DNA of 64,000 nucleotides from an uncultured Candidatus Saccharibacteria bacterium (GCA_927910745.1 CAKMNX010000028.1:53071-117070); one strand, 5' to 3'. Shown: positions 44,841 through 54,303, numbered from the stretch's first letter. Program-made: numbers and translations. Notes: generated by a model from the letters alone, not told the origin.

Positions 44841-46223
44841 ATGAGTATGGAACTACCCGAGCGAACAATGCAATTTATTGACTCATGGCTGACGCTGCGA
44901 AGCAAGTGGCTTTCGTGGCCAGGCTTTGCAGTGGCGATTGCCCAGCAAGATGAGGTTGTCATTTCATCGCGCCCTATGGTGTTGCCAACAAAGAGACTCG
45001 CCACGCCCCTCACGCCAAACCATCTGCTGCGCGCAGCATCACATTCCAAGATGTTTACTGCAACGGCACTACTGCAGCTGCAGGAGCAGGGGTTATTGCA
45101 GATCGATGATACCATTACGACATACCTGCCATGGCTGGCCGAGCACCCAGATACCCGCTGGCAAACCATCACATTACGGCAACTGCTGAGTCATTCAGCT
45201 GGTGTAATCCGCGATGGGACGGCAGCAGGGTTTTGGCAAGGAGAAACGGCCTTTCCTGATCATGCTACATTCCAGCAGCAAATGATGCAGACCCATCTGG
45301 TCTGCGAGCCAAATACGGAGTTTAAGTACTCGAACTTTGGGTTTGCGCTGCTTGGGCAAGTAATTGCACAGGTGAGTGGCCAGTCATATGGCGAGTATGT
45401 GATAGAGCATATCATCCAGCCGCTTGGCCTGTTGCACACCGTACCAGAATATTCGCCTGACATATTGATGGCAACTGGCTATAGCCGTGTGACGCTCGCT
45501 CAGCAGCGCCAGGCCTACCCACACCTCATGACGGGGGTATTGCAGCCAGCAGCTGGCTTTTGTACGACTGCTCATGATCTCGCCCGCTTTGTGGCTGCAT
45601 TGCGGGTTGGTTCGGGTAAGTTGCTGCGTGATGCGACCAAGCGCGAAATGCAGCGCCGCGCCTGGGGTTATACCAACGCGCCAAATACAGCAATGGCGTA
45701 TGGCCTGGGCATCAATGTTGAGCAATGTGCTGATGGTACTGCGCTGATTGGCCACAGTGGTCGTTTTCCTGGTTTTGTCAGCCGGACGTGGCTTCGCACG
45801 CGCGACCACGTGGTTGTGTCTGTAATGGCGAATGCACGAGATGCCGCACCAGATGAGATGGCGCGCTCGATTTTGGCTATTATTGATGCGTTTGGTGATG
45901 AACAGCAGACGAGTGTAGGGCTTCGTCGCTTTGAGGGGCGCTTTGCTAATCAGTACAATATATACCAGGTCGTCGCAACGCGCCACGGGCTGCAGCTCAT
46001 CAACCCAAATACATGGCAGCCGTTTGCAGCAGCGGAATCATTAGAAGTTGTGGATGATACAACACTACGTATTGTACGCGGTAGCCATTTTAATTACTAT
46101 GGCGAGGATATCACCTACGAGTTTGATGTAACAGGCACGCCAAAGGCAATAGCGATTAGTGGTATGCAGAGCGTAGCTTCTTGCGATGGTGATGTGCCAC
46201 CGCAATACTTTGACAGTGTTTGA
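44841..46223 (+). CDS. Serine hydrolase of the beta-lactamase/DD-peptidase-like family
   Basis: 460 residues. Active-site triad of the class C/AmpH type: S67-x-x-K70 (ASHSKMF), Y-x-N (KYSNFGF) and H-x-G (GHSGRFPGF). No signal peptide is visible, so it is probably cytoplasmic, and the C-terminal 120 residues form a separate domain. Members act as esterases, D-aminopeptidases or peptidases; true beta-lactamase activity is not implied. Confidence 0.85.
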   Translation: MSMELPERTMQFIDSWLTLRSKWLSWPGFAVAIAQQDEVVISSRPMVLPTKRLATPLTPNHLLRAASHSKMFTATALLQLQEQGLLQIDDTITTYLPWLAEHPDTRWQTITLRQLLSHSAGVIRDGTAAGFWQGETAFPDHATFQQQMMQTHLVCEPNTEFKYSNFGFALLGQVIAQVSGQSYGEYVIEHIIQPLGLLHTVPEYSPDILMATGYSRVTLAQQRQAYPHLMTGVLQPAAGFCTTAHDLARFVAALRVGSGKLLRDATKREMQRRAWGYTNAPNTAMAYGLGINVEQCADGTALIGHSGRFPGFVSRTWLRTRDHVVVSVMANARDAAPDEMARSILAIIDAFGDEQQTSVGLRRFEGRFANQYNIYQVVATRHGLQLINPNTWQPFAAAESLEVVDDTTLRIVRGSHFNYYGEDITYEFDVTGTPKAIAISGMQSVASCDGDVPPQYFDSV

Positions 46224-46332
46224 TGAATAAACTGAATGACATACTTTATGTAGACGTATAGTGTCACCCAAAGAAGCAGTGGATAAGAGTAGATGAGCTT
46301 GAAACTAATGGGGTGCGAGTACCCTACCGATC

Positions 46333-46793
46333 TTACCGCAAATCAAATATATCCAACGCGCCAAACTTCCCCGTCAGCATACTGCGCTCGATGATGTGTG
46401 GGGCGATTGCTTTGGAGAACTTCTTAGGGCGTGTTTTGGCGGGGAGGTCGAGCACGGTATTGAGCGCATAGACGAAGAACTGATAGCGATGCGTCCCAAA
46501 GGCGGGGTGCGGGCCGCCCAGCCTGGCTTGCCCCAGGTAGTGGTGCCTTCGATGGCGCCATGAGGGAGGTAGTCACTGCCGATTTCTGTGGTGGTAGGTG
46601 GGAGATTCCAGACAATCCAATGGTAGAAGCCGCCAATGAAGGGTGCATCGGGGCTGTAGCACACCACGGCGAGGCTCTGGGTACCATCAGGGATGTCGCT
46701 GATGGTGAGAGGCGGTCGCTGGTTGCCGCCGAAGCGCGAATAGATCTTTGGTATTTTGGCGTTGTTGTTGAAGGCGGGGCTGGTGACTTTCAT
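46333..46793 (-). CDS. YbhB/YbcL-type PEBP (Raf kinase inhibitor-like) protein, apparent frameshift
   Basis: About 153 residues after correction. Pattern: MKVTSPAFNNNAKIPKIYSR, DPDAP-like YSPDAPFIGGFYHWIVWNLP, GTTTWGKPGW. After this the frame is lost at a C3 run (46517-46519 on the plus strand); a fourth C restores GGPHPAFGTHRYQFFVYALN and the C-terminal helix ending ALDIFDLR. A short bacterial PEBP of unknown function. The start at 46793 is set by TATACT six bases upstream. Confidence 0.8.
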
Positions 46794-46799
46794 GTCTAT

Positions 46800-46805
46800 A
46801 GTATA
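46800..46805 (-). promoter_or_regulatory. -10 box (leaderless type) of the PEBP gene
   Basis: TATACT on the minus strand, six bases before the ATG at 46793. Confidence 0.55.
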
Positions 46806-46920
46806 CCGTATACTGGTCATGCTCGCCAGAATAATTTCGATCAAATGGCATACAAATAGGATGTGCACGGGAGAAAGCACCAAAATAAGCCAGGCAATAG
46901 CATCGTAAGCAATTATTTGC

Positions 46921-46926
46921 TATAGT
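46921..46926 (+). promoter_or_regulatory. -10 box before the methyltransferase gene
   Basis: TATAGT nine bases before ATG 46936; the leader would be about 2-3 bases. Confidence 0.5.
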
Positions 46927-46935
46927 GGGCCAATA

Positions 46936-47559
46936 ATGATCACCGACCAACTTCTCCGCACCTACCCAATCATCTCCGACCAAGTAGATGAGCGTGAGCT
47001 GCGGGTTTTGCTGCGTGAGCTTGAGTGGCTTCTGAGGGCTGGCTGCCAGGGGTCGGTTGTTGAATTTGGCTGTTATGTGGGGACGACGAGCTTGTTTATT
47101 CGGCGTTTGCTTGATGCGTATCAGCATGCGGGAGTCTTTCACGTTTATGATTCGTTTGCTGGTTTGCCAGAGAAGACAGCCCAGGATGCGAGCGCAGCTG
47201 GTGAGCAGTTTGTGGCAGGAGAGCTTGCTGCAACGCGCAAGGGATTTCTCCAGCAGTTTAAGAAAGCTAGGCTGCGCCCACCAGTGGTGCATAAGGCGTG
47301 GTTTGCTGAGCTTATGCCGCACGATGTGCCGGAGGATATTATGTTTGCCTTTCTCGATGGCGACTATTACCAGTCGATTATGGACTCACTTCGGCTCGTG
47401 ACACCGAAGCTGACTCCTGATGCAGTGCTGGTGGTGGATGATTATGCCAATGAAGCGCTGCCTGGTGCGGCCCGAGCGGCCGATGCGTGGCTGCAGGCGC
47501 ACCCTGGATTTCGCTGCCGGGTGGAGGCGAGCTTGGCGGTTATTACTCGTGCGGTGTAG
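46936..47559 (+). CDS. TylF/macrocin-O-methyltransferase-like SAM methyltransferase
   Basis: 207 residues, Rossmann fold. SAM motif I VVEFGCYVGTTSLFIRRLL, then YDSFAGLPEKT, and the metal-binding Asp region AFLDGDYYQSIMDSL and VVDDYANEALPGA. This is the TylF group, which methylates sugars of secondary metabolites in some bacteria. Here it more likely acts on a surface glycan or small molecule; unknown. Confidence 0.78.
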   Translation: MITDQLLRTYPIISDQVDERELRVLLRELEWLLRAGCQGSVVEFGCYVGTTSLFIRRLLDAYQHAGVFHVYDSFAGLPEKTAQDASAAGEQFVAGELAATRKGFLQQFKKARLRPPVVHKAWFAELMPHDVPEDIMFAFLDGDYYQSIMDSLRLVTPKLTPDAVLVVDDYANEALPGAARAADAWLQAHPGFRCRVEASLAVITRAV

Positions 47560-47609
47560 TAGTAGCCGATAGAGTGATTGGCGATGTAAGACTGTATGTT
47601 TGTTTTTGC

Positions 47610-47615
47610 TATACT
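47610..47615 (+). promoter_or_regulatory. -10 box (leaderless type) of the NYN gene
   Basis: TATACT six bases before ATG 47622; it rules out upstream in-frame starts. Confidence 0.55.
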
Positions 47616-47621
47616 ATACCC

Positions 47622-48110
47622 ATGGAGCATGAACAAAAGATTCCAAAAGTATATGCCTTTATAGACAGCCAAAACCTCAATCTTGGCATTAGGTCGCAGG
47701 GTTGGGAACTTGATTTTAAGAAATTCCGCCTCTATTTAAAGAATAAATACCATGTTGAAAAAGCCTACTTATTTATCGGTTTAGTGCCAGGTAATGAGCA
47801 GCTATACACAAGCCTACTCGAGATGGGATATGTGCTCGTCTTTAAGCCGACCGTCGAATACCGTGAAGACGGCAAGAAGACATACAAGGGGAATGTTGAC
47901 GCTGAGCTGGTACTATATGCATCCGCTAAATGTTTTAATGAATATGATAAGGCAGTTATCGTCTCTGGTGACGGTGATTTTGGCTGTCTCGTAGAATATT
48001 TGCACCAAAATGATAAACTTCTGGCTACTAGTTTGCCCAAACAAACGATATTCCAGCTTGTTACGAAAATACCGCGGGTATATCAATATTATCGGCAATA
48101 CTCGAAATAA
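47622..48110 (+). CDS. NYN-domain (LabA/DUF88-like) putative RNase
   Basis: 162 residues, PIN-like fold. Acidic catalytic residues are visible in AFIDSQNL, KGNVDAEL and VSGDGDFGCLVEYL. NYN proteins cut RNA in turnover or processing. It is AT-richer than its neighbours. No partner gene is adjacent. Confidence 0.82.
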   Translation: MEHEQKIPKVYAFIDSQNLNLGIRSQGWELDFKKFRLYLKNKYHVEKAYLFIGLVPGNEQLYTSLLEMGYVLVFKPTVEYREDGKKTYKGNVDAELVLYASAKCFNEYDKAVIVSGDGDFGCLVEYLHQNDKLLATSLPKQTIFQLVTKIPRVYQYYRQYSK

Positions 48111-48249
48111 ATTAGAATACAAAAAGGCCAGAAACAGCGTTCGGTCGAGACCTTAGGCTTGTCTGGCATGGTGATATCACCCATTATAAATCAATACAGT
48201 AGGTGGTGTCAACATAGCTTGTTTGAGCCAATGTGACATCTGTTATCCA

Positions 48250-48277
48250 TTGCACTTACCTCATAACATGCTACAAT
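48250..48277 (+). promoter_or_regulatory. Probable promoter of the arc operon
   Basis: TTGCAC (48250-48255), 16-base spacer, TACAAT (48272-48277). A leader of about 30 bases carries AGGGGG five bases before GTG 48313. I see no clear ArgR box. Confidence 0.5.
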
Positions 48278-48312
48278 GAAAGCATCAACTATAAGCCACA
48301 CAGGGGGAAAAG

Positions 48313-49548
48313 GTGGACGATCCAATTCATATTACATCAGAAATTGGCCGGTTGAAGACAGTGCTCTTGCATCGGCCAGGTGAGGAGCTCGAGCATCTCA
48401 CGCCAGAACATTTGCAGCGTCTATTATTTGACGATATTCCGTATCTCAAGGTTGCGCAGGAGGAGCATGATCGCTTTGCGGAGCTGCTCCGCTCGCGTGG
48501 GGTCGAAGTGTTGTACTTGGATGAACTTGCCGCCGAGGCACTTGCTGACGAAGCAGTGCGGCGGCAATTTGTTGTTGAGATGCTGGTAGCGTCAAAACAA
48601 GACAACCAACGCGCATCGCGGACGCTTGCCGAGTATTTGCTGAGCATGGAGCCACGCCAGATGGTGCGCAAGCTGATGGCGGGGGTGCGCAAAGATGAGA
48701 TTAGCCTGCCGCCTGAGCAGCAGCAACTCCACACGATGGTGGCGCATGAGCAATATCCCTTCTATCTCGACCCAATGCCCAACCTATACTTCACGCGCGA
48801 CCCGGCAGCGGCGATTGGCCAAGGTCTGACGATCAACAAGATGCACTGGCCAGCTCGGCGACGCGAGTCGCTCTTTATGCGCTATATTATCGATTTCCAT
48901 CCACGCTTTGCTGGCAAGAACGTACCGATCTGGTATGATCGCAGCCAACCATTCTCGATTGAGGGCGGTGATGAGCTGGTGCTTAATAACCACACGATGG
49001 CGATTGGTATTAGTGAGCGCACCTCACCGGAGGCGATTGAGCTGATGGCGACAAAGCTCTTTGCTGAGTCGAATTTTGACACGGTGATTGCCCTTGAGAT
49101 CCCCAAGAGTCACGCCTTTATGCACCTGGATACCGTCTTTACGATGATTGACCACGACAAATTTACCATCCACCCAGAGATTCGGGGCTTTGAGGGGCGG
49201 ATGAATATCTTCGTCTTGCATAAGGCAGACGGGCAGGCCTACCCAACTATTACCAAAGAACATAATCTTGAGCAGGTGCTCAGCCAAGCCCTTGGCGTGC
49301 CGTCGATTACCTTGATCGAATGCGGTGGCGGTGACGATATCGCTGCAGCGCGCGAGCAGTGGAATGACGGCAGCAATACCTTGGCGATTGCTCCTGGGGT
49401 GGTGGTCACCTACGACCGCAACTATGTCACCAACCAAAAACTGCGTGAGGCAGGCGTCGAAGTGCTGGAAATTACTGGCTCAGAGCTTGGCCGGGGCCGT
49501 GGCGGGCCACGCTGCATGAGTATGCCATTAATACGAGAGGATGTGTAA
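48313..49548 (+). CDS. arcA: Arginine deiminase
   Basis: 411 residues, GTG start. It hydrolyses arginine to citrulline and ammonia, the first step of the arginine deiminase pathway. Motifs: GRLKTVLLHRPG, YFTRDPAAAIG, SIEGGDELV, the catalytic His in HAFMHLDTVF, and the catalytic Cys in GPRCMSMPLIRED at the C-terminus. Full length. First gene of the arc operon; arcB starts directly after its stop. Confidence 0.95.
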   Translation: MDDPIHITSEIGRLKTVLLHRPGEELEHLTPEHLQRLLFDDIPYLKVAQEEHDRFAELLRSRGVEVLYLDELAAEALADEAVRRQFVVEMLVASKQDNQRASRTLAEYLLSMEPRQMVRKLMAGVRKDEISLPPEQQQLHTMVAHEQYPFYLDPMPNLYFTRDPAAAIGQGLTINKMHWPARRRESLFMRYIIDFHPRFAGKNVPIWYDRSQPFSIEGGDELVLNNHTMAIGISERTSPEAIELMATKLFAESNFDTVIALEIPKSHAFMHLDTVFTMIDHDKFTIHPEIRGFEGRMNIFVLHKADGQAYPTITKEHNLEQVLSQALGVPSITLIECGGGDDIAAAREQWNDGSNTLAIAPGVVVTYDRNYVTNQKLREAGVEVLEITGSELGRGRGGPRCMSMPLIREDV

Positions 49549-50544
49549 ATGAACCTACCAACCAATCTAAAAAACCGCTCATTCTTAGCCCTCAAGGACT
49601 TTTCATCAGAGGAAATCCGGCAGATGCTCGACGTGGCGCACGAGCTCAAGAAGCTTAAGCGCGAGGGCGTGCCGCACCGCTTGCACGAGGGTAAGCAGGT
49701 CGCGCTCTTGTTTGAGAAGAACTCGACGCGTACACGCTGCGCCTTTACCGTAGCAGCCAATGACCTTGGCGTTGCACCGGAGTTTCTCGGCAAGGATGAT
49801 ATCCAGCTCGGTAAAAAGGAATCGGTTGAGGACACTGCGAAGGTGCTGGGCCGGATGTTTGATGGGATTGAGTTCCGCGGCTTTAAGCACTCGACGGTGG
49901 AAGACTTGGCCAAGCACGCTGGCGTACCGGTGTGGAATGGTTTGACCGACCAGTTCCACCCGACGCAGATCTTGGCCGACTTTATGACGCTCGAGGAGCA
50001 TGGTGGGCCGCTGGCTGGCACGAAGCTGGTTTTTGTCGGTGATGGGCGCAACAATATGGCCAATAGCCTGATGATTGGCTCGGCCAAGATGGGCATTGAC
50101 TTCCGCATCTTAGCGCCAGCTGAGCTGCACCCAAGCAGTGAGCTGGTTGATCTCGCTCGGGCGATTGCTGCCGAGACTGGTGCGCAGATTACCGTGACGG
50201 ATGATCGCGCCGCGGCCCTCGAGGGAGCTGATGCGATCTATACCGACGTGTGGGTGTCGATGGGTGAGGAGGCGCAGTTTGCTGAGCGGATTGCTTTGCT
50301 CAGGCCCTACCAGGTAAACCGCGCGATGCTTGACGAGACGCACAATCCACAGGTTAAGTTCTTGCACTGCTTGCCAGCCTTCCACGATCTCAACACCGAG
50401 ACGGGGCTGAAGATCTACCAAGACTACGGCCTTGAGAGTATGGAAGTGACGGATGAAGTGTTCCGGAGCGAGCACAGTGTGGTCTTCGACGAGGCGGAGA
50501 ACCGCATGCACACGATTAAGGCAGTGATGGCACTGACATTATAA
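49549..50544 (+). CDS. arcB: Ornithine carbamoyltransferase, catabolic role
   Basis: 331 residues. It splits citrulline with phosphate into ornithine and carbamoyl phosphate. Motifs: STRTR (carbamoyl phosphate site, in NSTRTRCAFT), FHPTQILAD, and HCLPAFHD with the catalytic Cys. By itself the family works in both directions; the operon shows the catabolic use. Same order as in other arc operons. Confidence 0.95.
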   Translation: MNLPTNLKNRSFLALKDFSSEEIRQMLDVAHELKKLKREGVPHRLHEGKQVALLFEKNSTRTRCAFTVAANDLGVAPEFLGKDDIQLGKKESVEDTAKVLGRMFDGIEFRGFKHSTVEDLAKHAGVPVWNGLTDQFHPTQILADFMTLEEHGGPLAGTKLVFVGDGRNNMANSLMIGSAKMGIDFRILAPAELHPSSELVDLARAIAAETGAQITVTDDRAAALEGADAIYTDVWVSMGEEAQFAERIALLRPYQVNRAMLDETHNPQVKFLHCLPAFHDLNTETGLKIYQDYGLESMEVTDEVFRSEHSVVFDEAENRMHTIKAVMALTL

Positions 50545-50574
50545 CAAGTAACTGAGGCATAGGGGGCCTCACGT

Positions 50575-52050
50575 ATGACAACACAACAAACACAACAAGA
50601 GAGCAAGCTGGGGTGGCGATCACTCACCGGGCTTGTTATCGGCAGCATGATTGGAGCTGGTATCTTCAATCTTGTCCGTAATACCGCAGAGTCGGCTGGG
50701 CCACTGGCAACGATTATTGCTTGGCTCGTCACTGGGGTGGGGATGGTCTTCCTTGTCCTAAGTTTTCGCAACCTTGCCGAGAAGCGTCCTGATCTTGATG
50801 CCGGTATCTATAGCTATGCCGAGGCAGGGTTTGGCAAATATGTCGGGTTCAACTCGGCTTGGGGGTACTGGATCTCGGCCTGGATTGGCAACCTGGCCTA
50901 TGCGGTAACGGCCTTTTCAGCACTTGGCTATTTCTTCCCGCAGCTGTTTGCTGACGGCCAAAACTGGGCCTCGGCGATTGGTATGTCGATTTTGCTCTGG
51001 GGCGTGCACTGCCTGATTCTCAGAGGTGTGCGCACGGCGAGTGCAGTGAACTTGCTCATCACGATTGCCAAGATTGTTCCGCTAATGGTCTTTCTTGTGG
51101 CGATTATTGCTGCTTTCAAGCTCGATATCTTCTCGAAGGACCTCTGGGGCCTGGCTGGGAGTAATCTGAGTCTTGGAGCGATTCTCCATCAGGTCAAGGA
51201 GATGATGATCGTTACCGTTTGGGTGTTTATTGGCATCGAGGGTGCGGTTGTGTTCTCGGGCCGGGCTAAGCAGCGCAGTGACGTCGTCAAGGCGACCTTC
51301 ATTGGCTTTGCGGCCGTGCTTGCGCTCTATGTCTTGATGACCGTCCTGGCCTTTGGTGTGGCAACGCAGCCAGAGCTGGCTGGTCTCAAAGACCCAGCGA
51401 TGGCCCTCTTGCTTGAGAAGGTGGTTGGGCCGTGGGGTGCCTGGCTGGTCAATATCGGCTTGATCATTGCGGTGCTCGGTGGCTGGCTGGCTTGGACGAT
51501 GTTTGCGGCTGAGCTGCCCTACCAAGCAGCAAAGACTGGTGCTTTTCCAGCATTCTTTGCCAAGGAGAACAAGGTTGGCGTGCCAAAGAACTCGCTGCTG
51601 GTGACGAACGCTTTGGTGCAGCTCTTTATCCTGACGATACCGCTGACGAGTGGCTCGGTGTATAACATTGGTATTGCCATTGCGACATCGGCAATTCTCG
51701 TGCCCTATGCCTTGACGGCCTTTTACCAGCTGAAATACTCAGCTCTGGAGAAGCCAGAGACAAAGGGCCGAGCGGCCAATATCTTGATTGGTGTGATGGC
51801 TAGTGTCTATAGCATTTGGCTAGTCTATGCCGCCGGGGTAGAGAACTTGCTGGTGACGGTGTTCTTGTACGTACCGGGTATTGTGGTTTATGGCCTGATG
51901 CGTCGGCAGCAAGGCAAGAAGCCGTTTACAGCGCTTGAGTGGTTGCTTGTCGCGGCACTGCTGGTGGCGCTGGCTTATGCGCTGCTTCAGCTGCTGACTG
52001 GTGGGCTGGATAAGACACTGGGTATTACGATGCCCAAGCTGTTTAACTAA
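50575..52050 (+). CDS. arcD: Arginine/ornithine antiporter
   Basis: 491 residues, about 13 membrane helices, of the amino acid/polyamine antiporter (APC) family. The first helix has IGSMIGAGIFNL, the substrate-binding kink of the family. Its place between arcB and the DDAH-like gene makes it the arginine-in/ornithine-out exchanger that feeds the pathway without energy cost. Confidence 0.92.
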   Translation: MTTQQTQQESKLGWRSLTGLVIGSMIGAGIFNLVRNTAESAGPLATIIAWLVTGVGMVFLVLSFRNLAEKRPDLDAGIYSYAEAGFGKYVGFNSAWGYWISAWIGNLAYAVTAFSALGYFFPQLFADGQNWASAIGMSILLWGVHCLILRGVRTASAVNLLITIAKIVPLMVFLVAIIAAFKLDIFSKDLWGLAGSNLSLGAILHQVKEMMIVTVWVFIGIEGAVVFSGRAKQRSDVVKATFIGFAAVLALYVLMTVLAFGVATQPELAGLKDPAMALLLEKVVGPWGAWLVNIGLIIAVLGGWLAWTMFAAELPYQAAKTGAFPAFFAKENKVGVPKNSLLVTNALVQLFILTIPLTSGSVYNIGIAIATSAILVPYALTAFYQLKYSALEKPETKGRAANILIGVMASVYSIWLVYAAGVENLLVTVFLYVPGIVVYGLMRRQQGKKPFTALEWLLVAALLVALAYALLQLLTGGLDKTLGITMPKLFN

Positions 52051-52110
52051 CAAGTAATCATGTGGTGCGCCGAGAAAGGCGCACCGCATTGCACAAGAGA
52101 AAGGAGTGTG

Positions 52111-52884
52111 ATGTTTCGCTACGCAATTACCCGTCAGCCAAGCCGTAGCTTGATTAACGGCATCAGCCAGACGCCGGAGAAGGGCAAGCCAGACTACGAG
52201 CGAGCAATGCAACAGTACGATCAGTACGTTGCGCTGCTCCGCCAGTGCGGCCTTGAGGTGACGGTCTTGGAGCCTAATGAGGAGTATCCGGATAGCGTCT
52301 TTATTGAGGATAATGCTCTGTGTACGCCGCATGGGGTGGCGATTTTGTCGCGGCCTGGGGCAGCAAGTCGGCGCGGCGAGGCGAGCCTGCCGGATTTGCG
52401 CCAGGCGCTCAGCCAGCATTATGATACCATTGAGCAGGTCGAGGCACCGGGTACGGTCGACCCCGGCGATATTATGATGGTGGGCGACCACTACTATATT
52501 GGCCTGAGTCACCGCACCAACCAGGCAGCGGCCGAGCAGATCACCGCTATCCTTGAGCGCTATGGCATGACGGCCGAGACGGTTGAGGTGACGGGCATCC
52601 TCCATCTCAAGGATGATGTGGTTTACTTAGATAATAACAACCTGATTGTTGCGAAGGCCTATGAGCACCACCCAGCCTTTGCACCATTTAACAAGCTGGT
52701 GGTGGATGACGATGAGTACTATGCGGTGAATAGCTTGTGGATTAATGGTACGGTGATCGTGCCGCAGGGCTTTCCCAAGATCGAGCAGCAGATCCGCGAC
52801 TGTGGCTACCACGTAGAACTAATTGATACGAGTGAATTTGAAAAAATAACCGGCAGTTTGACCTGCATGTCGTTGAGGTTTTAG
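52111..52884 (+). CDS. Amidinotransferase-fold hydrolase, dimethylarginine dimethylaminohydrolase (DDAH)-like
   Basis: 257 residues from ATG 52111 (AAAGGAG upstream; an earlier in-frame start at 52060 has none). It has the pentein fold signs of DDAH: PDSVFIEDNAL (substrate Asp), the catalytic His in ILHLKDDVVYLD, and the catalytic Cys near the end (C252 in GSLTCMSLRF). DDAH turns methylated arginines into citrulline plus methylamines. Inside the arc operon its citrulline would feed ArcB directly. An N-omega-hydroxy-arginine or plain arginine substrate is possible. It is two bases before arcC. Confidence 0.8.
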   Translation: MFRYAITRQPSRSLINGISQTPEKGKPDYERAMQQYDQYVALLRQCGLEVTVLEPNEEYPDSVFIEDNALCTPHGVAILSRPGAASRRGEASLPDLRQALSQHYDTIEQVEAPGTVDPGDIMMVGDHYYIGLSHRTNQAAAEQITAILERYGMTAETVEVTGILHLKDDVVYLDNNNLIVAKAYEHHPAFAPFNKLVVDDDEYYAVNSLWINGTVIVPQGFPKIEQQIRDCGYHVELIDTSEFEKITGSLTCMSLRF

Positions 52885-52885
52885 G

Positions 52886-53827
52886 ATGAGTACAATTGTG
52901 ATTGCATTGGGCGGTAACGCCCTCCAAAGACAAGGTGAAGCAAGTGCGGCTGCCCAGCAGCGAGTGGCGAGCGAGACGGCGGCTCAGCTGGTGCCGCTGA
53001 TTGCGGCTGGCCATCGGCTGGTGATCGTCCACGGCAATGGGCCGCAGGTGGGGAATATTGTGCTCCATGAGGAGGCGATTAATACCCCTGAGGTGCCAAC
53101 GATGCCGCTTGATACATGTGGCGCGATGAGCCAAGGCGAGATCGGCTACTGGCTGCAGCAGGCGCTGACGAATGAGTTTGCCCGCCGTGGTATGCCAAAC
53201 CACGCCGTGACGATGGTAACGCAAACAGTGGTCGATGCGGGTGACCCGGCGTTTGCGAACCCTACGAAGCCAATCGGGGTCTTTTATGCTTCCGAGGCTG
53301 AGGCGCAGCAGTCGGCGGCTGGGCGCGATTTCGTATTCAAAGAAGATGCGGGGCGAGGCTGGCGCCGCGTTGTGCCATCGCCACGGCCGCAGCGTGTGGT
53401 AGAAGAGGGCGCGGTGCGTGCCCTGCTTGATGCTGGCTTGACCGTTGTGACAGCGGGCGGTGGCGGAATTCCGGTAGTTGAGAATGAAGCGCACGGCATG
53501 GCCGGGGTCGAGGCGGTGATCGACAAGGACTTTACCGCTGCGGTGGTGGCTGATGCGATTGATGCTGAAGCTTTGGTAATTCTCACGGCCGTCGATAACG
53601 CGATGGTCGACTATGGCACGCCGCAGGCCCGTGCGATTGGCCGGACGACCAGCCAGGAGATGCAGGCTTATGCTGAGCAGGGGCAGTTTGCGTCGGGTAG
53701 TATGCTACCGAAGGTGCAGGCCGCGCTTAATTTCGTGGCAAAGCCTGGTCGGCGCGCCATCATTGCCAACCTAGAGCATGCTGCTGCCGCTGTGGCGGGT
53801 GAGCAGGGGACGATTATTGTATCATAA
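52886..53827 (+). CDS. arcC: Carbamate kinase
   Basis: 313 residues. It makes ATP from carbamoyl phosphate and ADP, the energy-yielding last step of the pathway. Motifs: IALGGNALQRQGE (phosphate loop), VIVHGNGPQVGN, and the Asp/Lys region ending GRRAIIANLEHA. Full length. Last gene of the operon, followed by a strong terminator. Confidence 0.95.
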   Translation: MSTIVIALGGNALQRQGEASAAAQQRVASETAAQLVPLIAAGHRLVIVHGNGPQVGNIVLHEEAINTPEVPTMPLDTCGAMSQGEIGYWLQQALTNEFARRGMPNHAVTMVTQTVVDAGDPAFANPTKPIGVFYASEAEAQQSAAGRDFVFKEDAGRGWRRVVPSPRPQRVVEEGAVRALLDAGLTVVTAGGGGIPVVENEAHGMAGVEAVIDKDFTAAVVADAIDAEALVILTAVDNAMVDYGTPQARAIGRTTSQEMQAYAEQGQFASGSMLPKVQAALNFVAKPGRRAIIANLEHAAAAVAGEQGTIIVS

Positions 53828-53848
53828 GCGTCGCAAGGGAAAAGATAA

Positions 53849-53880
53849 TGAGACACTGGTATAGAGAAGCCAGTGTCTCA
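53849..53880 (+). terminator. Terminator after arcC
   Basis: Perfect 11-bp stem TGAGACACTGG/CCAGTGTCTCA with a 10-base loop, then TTTCG. Its right arm overlaps the stop codon of the convergent RhuM-like gene. Confidence 0.75.
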
Positions 53881-54303
53881 TTTCGTTGACTCACTTACTT
53901 GTGCGCGGCGCTTGTGCCAGGCGGCTTGAGAGGGCTGCTCTAAACGTTGGCGGTCTATAACATAGCCCCGAATAGCAAAGTCGCGCAGCACACTCGTACC
54001 CCACTGACGGAACTGGGTAGCACGCACCGAGTTGACGCGGTAACCGACCGAGATGATGGCGTCGAGGTTGTAGTGGTCGATGCTGCGTGTCACTTGGCGT
54101 GAGCCCTCGGATCGAACTATCCGGAATTTCCGGATAGTTGCCTCGCGCTCCAGCTCACCGGAGGAGAAGACGTTCCCGAGGTGCTCGCTGATAGTACGCA
54201 CATCGACGTCGAACAGCTCGGCTATCTGGCGCTGCGTTAGTCGGGTCGTCTGAAAAGACGTATCGAGACGACGGATGTAACGATCTGTACCCGGTATGAG
54301 CAA
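53878..54303 (-). CDS. RhuM-family protein, possibly N-terminally truncated
   Basis: 141 residues. Clear RhuM pattern: LTQRQIAELFDVDVRTISEHL (helix-turn-helix-like), REATIRKFRIVRSEG, HYNLDAIISVGYRVNSVRATQFRQWG, and VLRDFAIRGYVIDRQRL. RhuM-like proteins are about 300 residues; here the usual first 20 residues and the C-terminal half are missing. Some are linked to toxin-antitoxin or Fic/Doc modules. It may be a remnant. It begins the AT-rich accessory island. Confidence 0.7.
   Translation of the reverse strand: MLIPGTDRYIRRLDTSFQTTRLTQRQIAELFDVDVRTISEHLGNVFSSGELEREATIRKFRIVRSEGSRQVTRSIDHYNLDAIISVGYRVNSVRATQFRQWGTSVLRDFAIRGYVIDRQRLEQPSQAAWHKRRAQVSESTK

Noticed and set aside
44841..46223. Beta-lactamase resistance gene
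   Set aside because: SxxK, YxN and HxG are shared with many peptidases and esterases, and no signal peptide is seen. Resistance is not implied.
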